Shown piece after piece: positions 42,184-50,331 of a stretch of 64,000 nt of DNA. The notes under the pieces were generated by a model that ran no database searches, was not told where the DNA came from, and saw nothing but the letters and a program-made list of their open reading frames with translations. The first letter of the stretch is position 1, and each line of letters opens with the position of its first letter. The translations under genes were made by a program, and so were the position numbers. This stretch comes from Candidatus Blautia excrementipullorum (GTDB taxonomy: Bacteria; Bacillota; Clostridia; Lachnospirales; Lachnospiraceae), in assembly GCA_019118645.1 (NCBI GenBank), contig DWYN01000058.1, positions 18,392 to 82,391 of the forward strand, given 5' to 3'.

Positions 42184-44067
42184 TCAGATATTCAGACCAG
42201 CACGTTTTTCCATAATGATCTTTTCCAGAATATCTGCGCTCTCCTTTGCGTCGCCGTTGATGATTACCTGTCCTCCGGTAAGCTGTTTCATATCCTCTGT
42301 CAGAAGCTTCACCGCAAGTTTGCTTCCTGTGACAAAAGGCGGAAGTCCCAGATGCAGCGGCAGCCCCAGAGCCAGTCCGAAGCATCCGTCTGCCAGCGCC
42401 TGCTCTTCCAGCCACTGAGCCGCGGAGAGAACCAGCGGAAGCTGAGGAAGATCCACGCCTACTTCTTTTGCAAGCTCTGTGGCCACAATTTCCAGACGTC
42501 CGATGGCCAGACATGGGCCAAAGTTCAGAACGGGCGGAATTCCCAGTTTCTCACAGACTGCACGAAGCTTCGGTCCTGCAAGCTCCGCCGCTTTGGGTTC
42601 CATCAGGCCGCAGTTTTCGATTCCTCCTGAAGAACATCCGGCTGTCAGCACAAGAATGTCTTTCGCGATCAGTTCCTTGGTAAGCTCAACGGAGAGAACG
42701 TCATGGCCTCCTGCCGTCAGGTTGGAGCATCCTACCACTCCGGCAATACCCTTGATATCTCCGGACACCAGCAGATCAATCAGCGGCTTCCAGGAATCTC
42801 CCAGGAATTTCTTGAGAGATCCTTCGCTGACACCGGTCAGAGTATCGTCGTTTCCATGTTCCGGAAACAGATTCATGGGAACGTTTCCTCTTCTCTCTTT
42901 ATAAGCTTCCACGATCTCGTCAATGATCTCCATGCTCTGCTGCTCTCTGTTTTCAAATACAAAAGGCTTCAGTTCCGCATTGGCTTTCTTTGCCACATCA
43001 TCAAGACAGATCTGTTTGATCTTAAGTTCGTCACAGATCGGCTCGATTCCCGGAAGAGTACAGTTAAACTCGGAAAGAACCGCATCGATGGCTCCTGTAG
43101 CCAGAACAGCCTCGCTTGTATAGTTGTTTCCTGCATGGCCCTCAAAAATTTCTGCATAGTGAGCGCCGCGAAGCTGCAGATCCTGGCCTACGCAGGTACA
43201 GCCTACCAGCTTGAATCCCTTGGCTCCTGCCGCTTTTGCCTTTGCCACTGCCTCTTCGCTGGTAAGTCTCTCCTGAAGGTCCACAAAAATTGTGTGCTGA
43301 TGTCCGGTGATCATAATATTGATGTAATCCGGGTCCACAACACGGAGACCTACCGGAGCCATGCGGATTTCCGGCTCTCCCAGGAGCACATCGTTGAGAA
43401 GGTTGGTAAGTGTCAGTCCGTAAAGTCCGGTGGAAATTCCAAGCTTCAGACAGTCGGTGTACATATCCACAGGATCAGAATTCAGATTGGTGGAGCATTT
43501 TACAACACCATGGAACACTTCGCCTTTTGCTCCGCCCGGAAGGATTCCAAGCTCCTTCCATCTTTCAAATCGTGGAGCATACGCCAGTTTTTCCACCAGC
43601 TCCATTTTTACATATTCCGGCTTGTACAGATCGTCCAGCACCTTCTGAGCGACCTTTTCCGCTTTTTCATATTTGTCTTCCGATTCGATGCCAAAAACCT
43701 CTGCAAGATGATTCAGTGCGTTTTCGCCCTTGATCTCGCCTTTAGTCTGAGCGGTTTTCAGTACATTGAGAGCCGTATTCTCTACAATATGTATGTAGCA
43801 TCCGGAACCGGCTGCCACTGCTCGTAAAAAGTTTCTCGCCACAATCACATCCGCTGTAGCTCCGCAGATTCCCCTAGGCGCCTTCGGCGTAATACGGCAG
43901 GGTCCGTTGGAACAGAGACGGCAGCATACACCCTGCAGGCCGAAACCGCATTTCGTACTCTGACTCTCTACTCTGTGGTGGGAAGTTTCCATCGGCAGAC
44001 CCGCGATGTAATTCTCCAGCGGTTTGTCTGCGCTCTTACATGTGGAACATCCAAAACATTCGTTCAT
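42184..44067 (-). CDS. cooS: Anaerobic Ni-Fe carbon monoxide dehydrogenase catalytic subunit homologue, with altered second-sphere residues
   Basis: 627 residues, near the normal CooS length. CooS oxidises CO to CO2 at a [Ni-4Fe-4S] C-cluster. D-cluster (C40, C48) and B-cluster (C49, C52, C57, C68) cysteines are present in KCGFGLQGVCCRLC...GICGAT. All six C-cluster ligand positions appear kept: H256 (TGHQH), C292, C336, C447 (VVGCSN), C478 and C519 (NFGPC). Compared from memory with Carboxydothermus CODH-II, the catalytic Lys563 is Gln556 (EEQA instead of HEKA), Ile567 is Asp560, and relay His96/His99 are Glu96/Ala99, while His93 is kept. An extra C-x2-C-x2-C (MNECFGCSTC) sits at the N-terminus. 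Normal CO activity is therefore uncertain. First gene of the cooS-cooF-flavoprotein operon; GGAGG precedes the ATG. Confidence 0.9.
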   Translation of the reverse strand: MNECFGCSTCKSADKPLENYIAGLPMETSHHRVESQSTKCGFGLQGVCCRLCSNGPCRITPKAPRGICGATADVIVARNFLRAVAAGSGCYIHIVENTALNVLKTAQTKGEIKGENALNHLAEVFGIESEDKYEKAEKVAQKVLDDLYKPEYVKMELVEKLAYAPRFERWKELGILPGGAKGEVFHGVVKCSTNLNSDPVDMYTDCLKLGISTGLYGLTLTNLLNDVLLGEPEIRMAPVGLRVVDPDYINIMITGHQHTIFVDLQERLTSEEAVAKAKAAGAKGFKLVGCTCVGQDLQLRGAHYAEIFEGHAGNNYTSEAVLATGAIDAVLSEFNCTLPGIEPICDELKIKQICLDDVAKKANAELKPFVFENREQQSMEIIDEIVEAYKERRGNVPMNLFPEHGNDDTLTGVSEGSLKKFLGDSWKPLIDLLVSGDIKGIAGVVGCSNLTAGGHDVLSVELTKELIAKDILVLTAGCSSGGIENCGLMEPKAAELAGPKLRAVCEKLGIPPVLNFGPCLAIGRLEIVATELAKEVGVDLPQLPLVLSAAQWLEEQALADGCFGLALGLPLHLGLPPFVTGSKLAVKLLTEDMKQLTGGQVIINGDAKESADILEKIIMEKRAGLNI

Positions 44068-44168
44068 TTTTCTGATCCTCCTTTGGTATATTCTTTGCTA
44101 TATTTACAATATATCAATGAAAAGACCGTTTGTCTATTCAGTTATATTGTTTTTTAAAGTCCACTTGC

Positions 44169-44198
44169 ATTATATCAATTCTGGATTAAATTAGTCAA
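44169..44198 (-). promoter_or_regulatory. Promoter of the cooS operon
   Basis: -35 TTGACT (44193-44198), 18-base spacer, -10 TATAAT (44169-44174). The transcript leader of about 95 nt contains the small palindrome TATATT-GTA-AATATA (44099-44113). The rest of the 340-base gap to the next gene holds nothing I recognise. Confidence 0.55.
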
Positions 44199-44407
44199 CA
44201 TTAACTCATAAAGATTTCTTCTCGCATCCAGCATTACAATATTTATAATTTTCCTTATACATACTGTAATTCATTCGCAAAACTCCGGTCCGGCAATTGC
44301 TTTTTTCTGATCATCATGATATATTTTACATAATCCTTAACCTATCTATCTATATATGGACATACGATTCAATGTCATTGAAGCTTTGCGGAACAAAGGA
44401 GAAAGAT

Positions 44408-46687
44408 ATGATTGAAAAAAAACTGCAGAAACGGTTAAAAAAAGCTGTAATTCTGGTAGCCTGCATATGCGTGCTGTTTCTTATATGCGGCGGAGCATTC
44501 TCAGCCTATCTGAAAGACGCCAAAAATCAGCTTCTCAGAGAGCAGGGGATTCTGGAAGCAGAAGAATATAAATCCAGAATTCTAAAACAGCTTCAGGCAG
44601 ATTTTCAGACTTTGTCCTCATTATCTATATTCCTTGGCAGTGATTACAGTTTAGACCAGGATCTATTGGCAGAACGCCTGAGCCAGACACAAAAATACAA
44701 TAACTTTGTTACTATTGCCTACTATGATCAGGATCTCAAAGGGGTCATTTCCAACAAAGATAAAAACACTTTAACCAGAGCCGGTCTTTCTGAACTCTCC
44801 GCCGAAGGACAGGAAGGAATAAAAAAAGCTATGTCCGGAGAATCGTCTGTTTCAAAGTTATTTAAAAGTACAATTTCAAATAGTTATGTATTTGTATACA
44901 GTGTGCCTGTCTTTGAAGGAAATGAAATAACCGGAGCGCTTTCCGCCAGCAGTCATATTGAGATTTTTTCCGACATTCTCTCAGGCAATACAGTATTGGG
45001 CGGCGGCGGTTATATCCATCTGATCAATTCCGACGGAGATTTCCTCATCCGTTCTTCAAACACTGTTGTCAAAGAAGATGTTCCTTCTATTTTTGAAGGG
45101 CCTTACCTGTCAGAGTCATCTAAAGCCGAAGTGCAGGAAGCACTGCAAGATCAGGAAAGGATTTTTTCCAGCTTTACCTATAACGGCCAGACATATCCTT
45201 TTCTGTTGGAGCCTGTAGGACTGAATAACTGGTATTTATTCTGTGTTAATACAGGCGGAGGACTGAACAGCGGTTCCGTTCTTTCCATCCGTGTGGTCCA
45301 GATCCTGTTTGCCGCCATAGTTCTGCTTATTGTTTTTCTGATGCTCTATGGTTATCGGCTTCTGCGCAATTATAATCAGGCGCTGCTTCAGCTTGCCTAT
45401 TACGATACTCTTACCGGAGCCGAGAATATGTCACGCTTTCGGCAGAGACTTGCTGACGCCCTGAAAAGCACCCGGGGATGCATCATAGCATTCAGTATCC
45501 GTCAGTTTCCTTTCCTGACCGAAATCTTCGGTAAAGAAAAGTCGGATCAGCTCCTTTGCCAGATCAAAGAAATTGCGGAAAGGCATATAGAAACGGGAGA
45601 ATTTTTCTGCCGCGATGCAGAGGACCGCTTTTATCTCTTTTATAAAGAAACAGACACAGGCATCATACGCAGGCGTCTGGAAAATCTTATAAAAGAAATT
45701 GAAACAAACTCTTTGTTCCGCCGGACAGATTATCAGCTGGCTATCTACTGCGGCGTAACGATCTCTTCTGTCGGCAGCGATCCTCAGGAGGAGGCGGAAA
45801 GTATGCTGACACGAATCCATTTTGCCCTGGATAAAGCAAAGGGAGGCCACAGCAGTACTATCTGGTTCTTTGATACAGAACTGCACAAACAGGAAGAATT
45901 GGAAAATTATATAGAAAGCCATATGCACGGTGCACTGCAGAACGGAGAATTCAAACTGTTTTTACAGCCTAAAACAGATTTAAAAAGCGGCTCTTTATGC
46001 GGTGCAGAGGCTCTGGTACGCTGGCAGTCTAACAATGGAAGGATGATTTTCCCAAATCAGTTCATCCCCCTATTTGAAACAAACGGCTTTTGCACGAATC
46101 TGGATCTTTATATGGCAGAGCAGGCCTGCCGCCAGATCCGGTACTGGATGGACAATGGCATCGATCCTGTGCCTATTTCTGTAAATCAGTCAAAGCTTTT
46201 GTTTTTTGAAGGAGATTATGTTCAAAAAATGACGGATCTTCTAAAAAAATACCGGATTCCCGCCCAGTTTATCACCCTCGAAATTCTTGAAGGCATGGCC
46301 CTTGATAATGTAGATGAACTGAATGCCAAAATCATTCAGCTGCAGAATGAAGGGTTCCGGATCTCTCTGGACGATTTCGGAAGCGGATATTCTTCTCTGA
46401 ACATACTTGGGAATCTAAAAATCGATGAAGTAAAGCTGGACAGAGATTTCCTGATAAGCGCGGCAGATCAGAAACAAAACCGCGTAAGACTGATCATGGA
46501 AGAAATTGTCCGTCTGGCAGGACGGCTTGGCATTTCTACCCTGGCAGAGGGTGTGGAAACTCCAGAGGATGAACAGCTAATCCGGACAATCGGATGCGAT
46601 ACAGGGCAGGGCTATCTCTACAGCAGGCCGCTGAGCATTTCAGATTTCAATAAAAAATATATGGAGCACAGACTTCAGAAAGTATAA
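44408..46687 (+). CDS. Membrane-bound c-di-GMP phosphodiesterase (sensor - degenerate GGDEF - EAL)
   Basis: 759 residues from the ATG at 44408 (MIEKKLQKRLKKAV), which has AAAGGAG upstream. TM1 about 13-35, extracellular sensor (Cache-like size) to about 290, TM2 about 295-317. A GGDEF-type domain (about 330-500) has DAEDRFYLF where the GGDEF active site should be, so it cannot make c-di-GMP. The EAL domain (about 525-755) keeps EALVRW, the Asn in PISVNQS, LEILEG, LDDFGSGYSSL, the KLD lysine, AEGVET and GQGYLYSRP, so it should hydrolyse c-di-GMP in response to an outside signal. Divergent from cooS. Confidence 0.9.
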   Translation: MIEKKLQKRLKKAVILVACICVLFLICGGAFSAYLKDAKNQLLREQGILEAEEYKSRILKQLQADFQTLSSLSIFLGSDYSLDQDLLAERLSQTQKYNNFVTIAYYDQDLKGVISNKDKNTLTRAGLSELSAEGQEGIKKAMSGESSVSKLFKSTISNSYVFVYSVPVFEGNEITGALSASSHIEIFSDILSGNTVLGGGGYIHLINSDGDFLIRSSNTVVKEDVPSIFEGPYLSESSKAEVQEALQDQERIFSSFTYNGQTYPFLLEPVGLNNWYLFCVNTGGGLNSGSVLSIRVVQILFAAIVLLIVFLMLYGYRLLRNYNQALLQLAYYDTLTGAENMSRFRQRLADALKSTRGCIIAFSIRQFPFLTEIFGKEKSDQLLCQIKEIAERHIETGEFFCRDAEDRFYLFYKETDTGIIRRRLENLIKEIETNSLFRRTDYQLAIYCGVTISSVGSDPQEEAESMLTRIHFALDKAKGGHSSTIWFFDTELHKQEELENYIESHMHGALQNGEFKLFLQPKTDLKSGSLCGAEALVRWQSNNGRMIFPNQFIPLFETNGFCTNLDLYMAEQACRQIRYWMDNGIDPVPISVNQSKLLFFEGDYVQKMTDLLKKYRIPAQFITLEILEGMALDNVDELNAKIIQLQNEGFRISLDDFGSGYSSLNILGNLKIDEVKLDRDFLISAADQKQNRVRLIMEEIVRLAGRLGISTLAEGVETPEDEQLIRTIGCDTGQGYLYSRPLSISDFNKKYMEHRLQKV

Positions 46688-46689
46688 CA

Positions 46690-46736
46690 GCAGGGCTCCT
46701 TACCGCGTCATAACTCTCAGCGGACAGGAGCCCTGC
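46690..46736 (+). terminator. Possible terminator after the EAL protein gene
   Basis: GCAGGGCTCCT / AGGAGCCCTGC stem with a long loop but no T-run after it. It could be a weak or factor-dependent stop. Confidence 0.35.
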
Positions 46737-46792
46737 ATGATCTCAAAAACAATGCATCATATTTATTTTCCCTATTCCGAATCTTTCTGCAC

Positions 46793-47033
46793 TCATACTG
46801 TCTCCCTGTCTATAATTTCCATTTCCATGATCGTCTGATGATTTCGGGTTCTTCCGTCCAGAATATCTGTGAGTATATGGGCCGACAAAACTGTGGACAG
46901 ACCGAGCATGGTGTCCATTGATGTCAGGCGGGGCTTGCATACCTCGCATAGTTCCGAATTGTCCTCTCCTATTACGGATACATCTTCCGGCACATTTTTT
47001 CCAAGATTTCTCTGTTCCTGGTCGTTTATCCAT
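46793..47033 (-). pseudogene. C-terminal remnant of a LacI/PurR-family regulator
   Basis: About 80 codons. VPEDVSVIGEDNSELCEVCKP-RLTSMD matches the conserved last part of the LacI ligand-binding domain (VPEDVSVIGFDN...P.LT), and the frame ends naturally with EIIDRETV. The DNA-binding domain and most of the core are missing, and the open frame begins where the sortase gene ends (8-base overlap). The supplied track calls a GTG at 46993 as a start. I read it as a truncated, non-functional leftover. Confidence 0.7.
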
Positions 47034-47883
47034 CGTTTTCACTCCTGGTCAAAACCGCCTGTACAAGATACCTGGACTGCGTCTGGCCTCCGACACAGGT
47101 AGACATTGTTATAATATGGTCATCTGCAGTTACACTGACATCTTCACGTATATTCGCATCCATTGCCCGTACGGAAAACACCTCGTCGAGATACTGCTGG
47201 AATACTGCAGGATCATTAAAATCAAAGGAATTCATGATATGTCTGTCATCATAAGTATAGGCTGCGAACACTGTATATTTCAGGACACCTTCCGGAGTAT
47301 AAATGTACACATCCGGATGGCTTTTAAAAAAATCCGGGTCCGCAAAGAGATGGAGGTTCTGAAACATGGACTGATTTTTCATATTATGTCCGTAAATCAC
47401 CGTATTGGGATCCATAAAATCCTTGCTGTTGCAGTCTTCTGTATAGATGCAGCCGGCGAAACGCGGTTCCTGATACATATCGTGGCTCAGATAGAAAGAG
47501 TCATCCCCCGCTCTTTGGGCAATCGGATAATCTATTTTTGTGTCCGGAATGCGTATCCATGCATAAATGTCTGTATTGATCGCCTGAAGTTCCTCAAAAT
47601 TAATAGGATTTTCCATATCCACAAAGAAACTCTCAGAAATCTCCGCCTCTTCCCCTTCCTGTTCTCCGGTAAATTCCGCATTTTCTATTTCTTCCAGTGT
47701 CGGCTGTTCTTCTGCAGGCTCAACGGCAGTCTCCTTTGCAGTATTCATTTCTTCCTGCAGCTCCTGATATTCTTTTTGCACCTGATATGTCTGATATACA
47801 TACCAGCCAAAAAAGCCGGCACAGCAAAGACAGCCGATAATTGAAAGAACGAAAATGATTTTCCATCCTGATCTTTTTTTCAT
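47026..47883 (-). CDS. srtB: Class B sortase
   Basis: 285 residues. N-terminal membrane anchor (IIFVLSIIGCLCCAGFFGWYVY), a glutamate-rich linker (about 40-85), then the sortase barrel. Catalytic residues are visible: His in VIYGHNMKN, Cys in ITMSTCVGG and Arg in QTQSRYLVQAVL. The TxxTC-type motif and extra N-terminal helices fit class B. Class B sortases link secreted proteins, often for haem or pili, to peptidoglycan. No substrate with a sorting signal is in the window. Confidence 0.9.
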   Translation of the reverse strand: MKKRSGWKIIFVLSIIGCLCCAGFFGWYVYQTYQVQKEYQELQEEMNTAKETAVEPAEEQPTLEEIENAEFTGEQEGEEAEISESFFVDMENPINFEELQAINTDIYAWIRIPDTKIDYPIAQRAGDDSFYLSHDMYQEPRFAGCIYTEDCNSKDFMDPNTVIYGHNMKNQSMFQNLHLFADPDFFKSHPDVYIYTPEGVLKYTVFAAYTYDDRHIMNSFDFNDPAVFQQYLDEVFSVRAMDANIREDVSVTADDHIITMSTCVGGQTQSRYLVQAVLTRSENDG

Positions 47884-47940
47884 AAAATTCCTGCCCTTTC
47901 CATGCTCCTTCTGCCGGCACTCCGTGCCAAAATTTTTTTT

Positions 47941-47969
47941 ATTATAGCACCGGAAAAATGGATTCTCAA
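47941..47969 (-). promoter_or_regulatory. srtB promoter
   Basis: -35 TTGAGA (47964-47969), 17-base spacer, perfect -10 TATAAT (47941-47946), about 58 bases from the start codon. Confidence 0.65.
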
Positions 47970-48304
47970 GCGGTTATGCAAAAATAAAATGGATTTTTTT
48001 CTGTTAATTATGCACAAAAATATATCACATAAATCCAATTATGTTTATGCAATACACACTATAAAATGCTATTTCTAAGAACCCGAGTCTTTTTGAAAAG
48101 ACACGCCTTTCTATAGAGAATCCGCCGATTTTGCAGCTTATATTCCGCCCTGTTTCTTCCATTTTTCCGTAACTGCATATTCTTCTTTTTCCCATTTTTC
48201 ATAAATTGTATTATGTGCCTTGTGTATTGTGGAAAATTATCAGGATTTCCGTCATGAATTCCGGGGGATAAAGTTTCGTCCATCCAGCCAGCCTTCCCCG
48301 CAAT

Positions 48305-48355
48305 AAAAAAACCCTCTTCCAGGATTTCCGCCGCAGTCCTGTCAGAAGGTTTTTA
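48305..48355. terminator. Terminator after eutP
   Basis: AAACCTTCTGACAGGA / TCCTGGAAGAGGGTTT stem (minus strand) followed by a run of Ts; the T-run is also present on the other strand. Confidence 0.75.
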
Positions 48356-48387
48356 AATGATATGATTTTTATGAAATACAGAGGTAT

Positions 48388-48918
48388 TCAGGCGAGTTCT
48401 TTCGGATACTCCACCCCTTCCGGCAGAGGATCCCACTCATTCAGCCCAAGCTCCTGCTTGAACTTCGCCTGTTCCAGGGTGAGCTTTGGAAGGTCGTCTT
48501 TCAGATAGTCCAAAAGCTCGTCTATTCCCTCTCTTGTCACATTATTGACAAGAAAAATACGCTCGCAGCCCGCGTTGATCAGCCACTGTCTGACCATGGG
48601 AATGTTGGCGTAAGGAGAATCGGTCTTTGTGATAATCCCGATCAGCGGACGCTGGATAAAGCACCGGCTGCTGTCGCCAAACAGGTTAAAAGGCTCATCT
48701 GCCGCCTGGACAATCGCCACCACATCCGCCTCGAAGGAAAAGCAGGCCAGTCCAACGCTGAAGCGCTTGGACTCCGCGTACTCTCCCGGCGAATCGATCG
48801 TATCGTCTTCCGTAGTCGTATATTGAGTTTTTACATAATGAAGCTCCTCGCCTTTCAGAGCCTGCGTAAGAGAAGTCTTTCCCGCTTCGCTTCTGCCCAT
48901 CAAAAATAATTTCTTCAC
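48388..48918 (-). CDS. eutP: EutP/PduV family GTPase of bacterial microcompartment loci
   Basis: 176 residues. The P-loop GRSEAGKTSL and the guanine-recognition motif ITKTDS show a small Ras-like GTPase, and the overall sequence matches EutP/PduV, which associate with ethanolamine and propanediol microcompartments, possibly for positioning. It follows two EutS/PduU-type shell genes. No ethanolamine lyase, diol dehydratase or aldehyde dehydrogenase gene is in the window. Confidence 0.9.
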   Translation of the reverse strand: MKKLFLMGRSEAGKTSLTQALKGEELHYVKTQYTTTEDDTIDSPGEYAESKRFSVGLACFSFEADVVAIVQAADEPFNLFGDSSRCFIQRPLIGIITKTDSPYANIPMVRQWLINAGCERIFLVNNVTREGIDELLDYLKDDLPKLTLEQAKFKQELGLNEWDPLPEGVEYPKELA

Positions 48919-48966
48919 ATTGTCACCTTACTTTATTCTTATTGCAGCTGCTTCCGGCATGGCAGC

Positions 48967-49395
48967 TCAGCTTTTATGAATCTCACAGGTATGAAATCCC
49001 AGCACTTCTCCGAAAAACCGCACTACTTCCTCCACCGCAGTCTGCACTTCGGCAAGGCCTCCCGTGAGGATCAGAGATCCGCAGAACCTGTCCATAAATC
49101 CAATCTCCACATGCGCGCTTTTCACAGCCACATCGGCGGCCACCACCACCGACTCCCAGGGCGTAAACCGGATCAGACCTATGGACTCTCCTGTATGATC
49201 CTCTCCCTCATGCACGCCGATATGAAGAGCCAGATTATGATAAACGCTGGTATCTGAGGGCGTAATCACATGCGCAAGGCATACTTCTTTGCCCGGCACC
49301 CGGACACGGGTCATACGCAGTTTCTTCCCTTTCAGATGTTCATAGTCGTCATGGAACAGCTTCTCCAGCAGTTCCTCCTTAGTCATTCGAGCCAT
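48967..49395 (-). CDS. eutS: EutS/PduU-type microcompartment shell protein, copy A
   Basis: 142 residues from the ATG at 49395, which has AGGAAG 8 bases upstream; the GTG in the track is too close to that site. Circularly permuted BMC domain as in EutS/PduU: RVPGKEVCLAHVI, IGLIRFTPWESVVVAADVAVKSAHVEIGFMDRFCGSLILTGG. The N-terminus is longer (about 25 residues) than in typical EutS. Forms hexameric shell tiles. It follows copy B by 12 bases and differs clearly in sequence from it. Confidence 0.88.
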   Translation of the reverse strand: MARMTKEELLEKLFHDDYEHLKGKKLRMTRVRVPGKEVCLAHVITPSDTSVYHNLALHIGVHEGEDHTGESIGLIRFTPWESVVVAADVAVKSAHVEIGFMDRFCGSLILTGGLAEVQTAVEEVVRFFGEVLGFHTCEIHKS

Positions 49396-49407
49396 GGACC
49401 GCACTTC

Positions 49408-49773
49408 CTATCTCTTCGTAATATCGCAGACTACATATCCCAGAGAATCTCTGAAATAATTTACTATCTCTGTAAGCGCCGAGGTAACGTCTGAAATTTC
49501 ACCGGTAATAATCAAAGTGCCGGTAAAACGGTCGGCAAATCCAAGATAAACATTTCCGCTCTTTACCGCGATATCTGAGGCAATCACAGCAGACTCCGGA
49601 GGCGTCATGTTCATAATTCCAATTGCCGATGAACGGTAATCCAGCTGCGGATTCAGCCCCAGTTTCTGGTATATGATCGGAGCCGGACCGCCCATTACAT
49701 GGGCAAAAGTAATTTCCTTGCCCGCTACTGTCTCCTGTACGATTCTTATCTGTTCTCCATGATCATTTGCCAT
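49408..49773 (-). CDS. eutS: EutS/PduU-type microcompartment shell protein, copy B
   Basis: 121 residues from the ATG at 49773 (MANDHGEQIRIVQETVAGKEITFAHVMG); AGAGAGG lies upstream, and the track extension is in the promoter region. The conserved EutS text IGIMNMTPPESAVIASDIAVKSGNVYLGFADRFTGTLIITG is complete. First gene of the three-gene locus EutS-B, EutS-A, EutP. Confidence 0.9.
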   Translation of the reverse strand: MANDHGEQIRIVQETVAGKEITFAHVMGGPAPIIYQKLGLNPQLDYRSSAIGIMNMTPPESAVIASDIAVKSGNVYLGFADRFTGTLIITGEISDVTSALTEIVNYFRDSLGYVVCDITKR

Positions 49774-49813
49774 CTGTTGTTCCTCTCTTTCAAAAAATAT
49801 CCCACTTAAAAAA

Positions 49814-49842
49814 ATGATACTATCAGAGATTTTTTCTGTCAA
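49814..49842 (-). promoter_or_regulatory. Promoter of the eutS-eutS-eutP locus
   Basis: -35 TTGACA (49837-49842), 17-base spacer, -10 TATCAT (49814-49819). I see no EutV-type antitermination hairpins. Confidence 0.65.
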
Positions 49843-49878
49843 GCTGAAATCCTGAATATATTATTTTTGTGCATTCTA

Positions 49879-49907
49879 TTGACATATTAACATTTTTGTA
49901 TTATATT
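49879..49907 (+). promoter_or_regulatory. Promoter of the mcsA-like/clpC operon
   Basis: -35 TTGACA (49879-49884), 17-base spacer, -10 TATATT (49902-49907). No CtsR heptad (GGTCAAA) or CIRCE element is visible, so heat-shock control by the usual regulators is not supported. Confidence 0.7.
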
Positions 49908-49965
49908 ATTAAAAACTTAACTATTTAATATTGAATTTCTTACTTATTTAAAGAGGTGAACCTGA

Positions 49966-50331
49966 ATGCAGTGTCAATTTTGCAAAAGAAAACAAGCAGA
50001 TAAAATATTTTATATTTATTATGAAAATACATTCTATCAGATGCCCGTATGCAATGAGTGTCTCCAGAAAAGATGGCAGGCAGCCGTTTCGGCAGGGCAG
50101 ACAGAAAGCTTTAAGAAACGCACGGGCTGGTATCCGGGACAGCCGGATCCGAGACATCTTGGGGATCAGCCCTTTCCGCAGCTTGCGGTAGAGGGACTTC
50201 GGACCAAACGCAGGCTGAACGCTCTCCGTTCCCGGCTTGCGGAAGCTGCAAAACTGGAGAATTACGAAGAAGCCGCAAAACTGCGGGATGATATCGCAAT
50301 GGAAGAAAAGAGGTGCAATCATGGAAATTAA
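49966..50331 (+). CDS. Short McsA-like protein (one zinc finger plus UVR motif)
   Basis: 121 residues. Two CxxC pairs (QCQFCKR and VCNECLQ) form one probable zinc site, and a UVR motif (LENYEEAAKLRDDIA) lies at the C-terminus. McsA in Bacillus is longer, with more CxxC pairs, and activates the protein-arginine kinase McsB. Here there is no mcsB or ctsR beside it. It overlaps clpC by 11 bases, so a direct partnership with ClpC is likely. Confidence 0.8.
   Translation: MQCQFCKRKQADKIFYIYYENTFYQMPVCNECLQKRWQAAVSAGQTESFKKRTGWYPGQPDPRHLGDQPFPQLAVEGLRTKRRLNALRSRLAEAAKLENYEEAAKLRDDIAMEEKRCNHGN

Larger units (their letters stand above)
47884..48387. other. 500-bp AT-rich intergenic region between srtB and the eutP locus
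   Basis: It contains the srtB promoter and the eutP terminator. The middle holds three TTATGCA words and an ORF (48059-48283) that I do not believe. I see no RNA gene here. Confidence 0.6.

Noticed and set aside
42184-44067. Hybrid-cluster protein (Hcp) instead of CooS
   Set aside because: The B/D-cluster pattern and all C-cluster ligand positions match CooS, and the protein is longer than usual Hcp.
46743-47042. 99-residue minus-strand ORF over the LacI remnant
   Set aside because: The alternate frame has the clear LacI C-terminal match; this one has no recognisable features.
48059-48283. 74-residue minus-strand ORF between srtB and eutP
   Set aside because: Composition is very basic with no recognisable domain, the ribosome site is weak, and it sits in AT-rich intergenic DNA.
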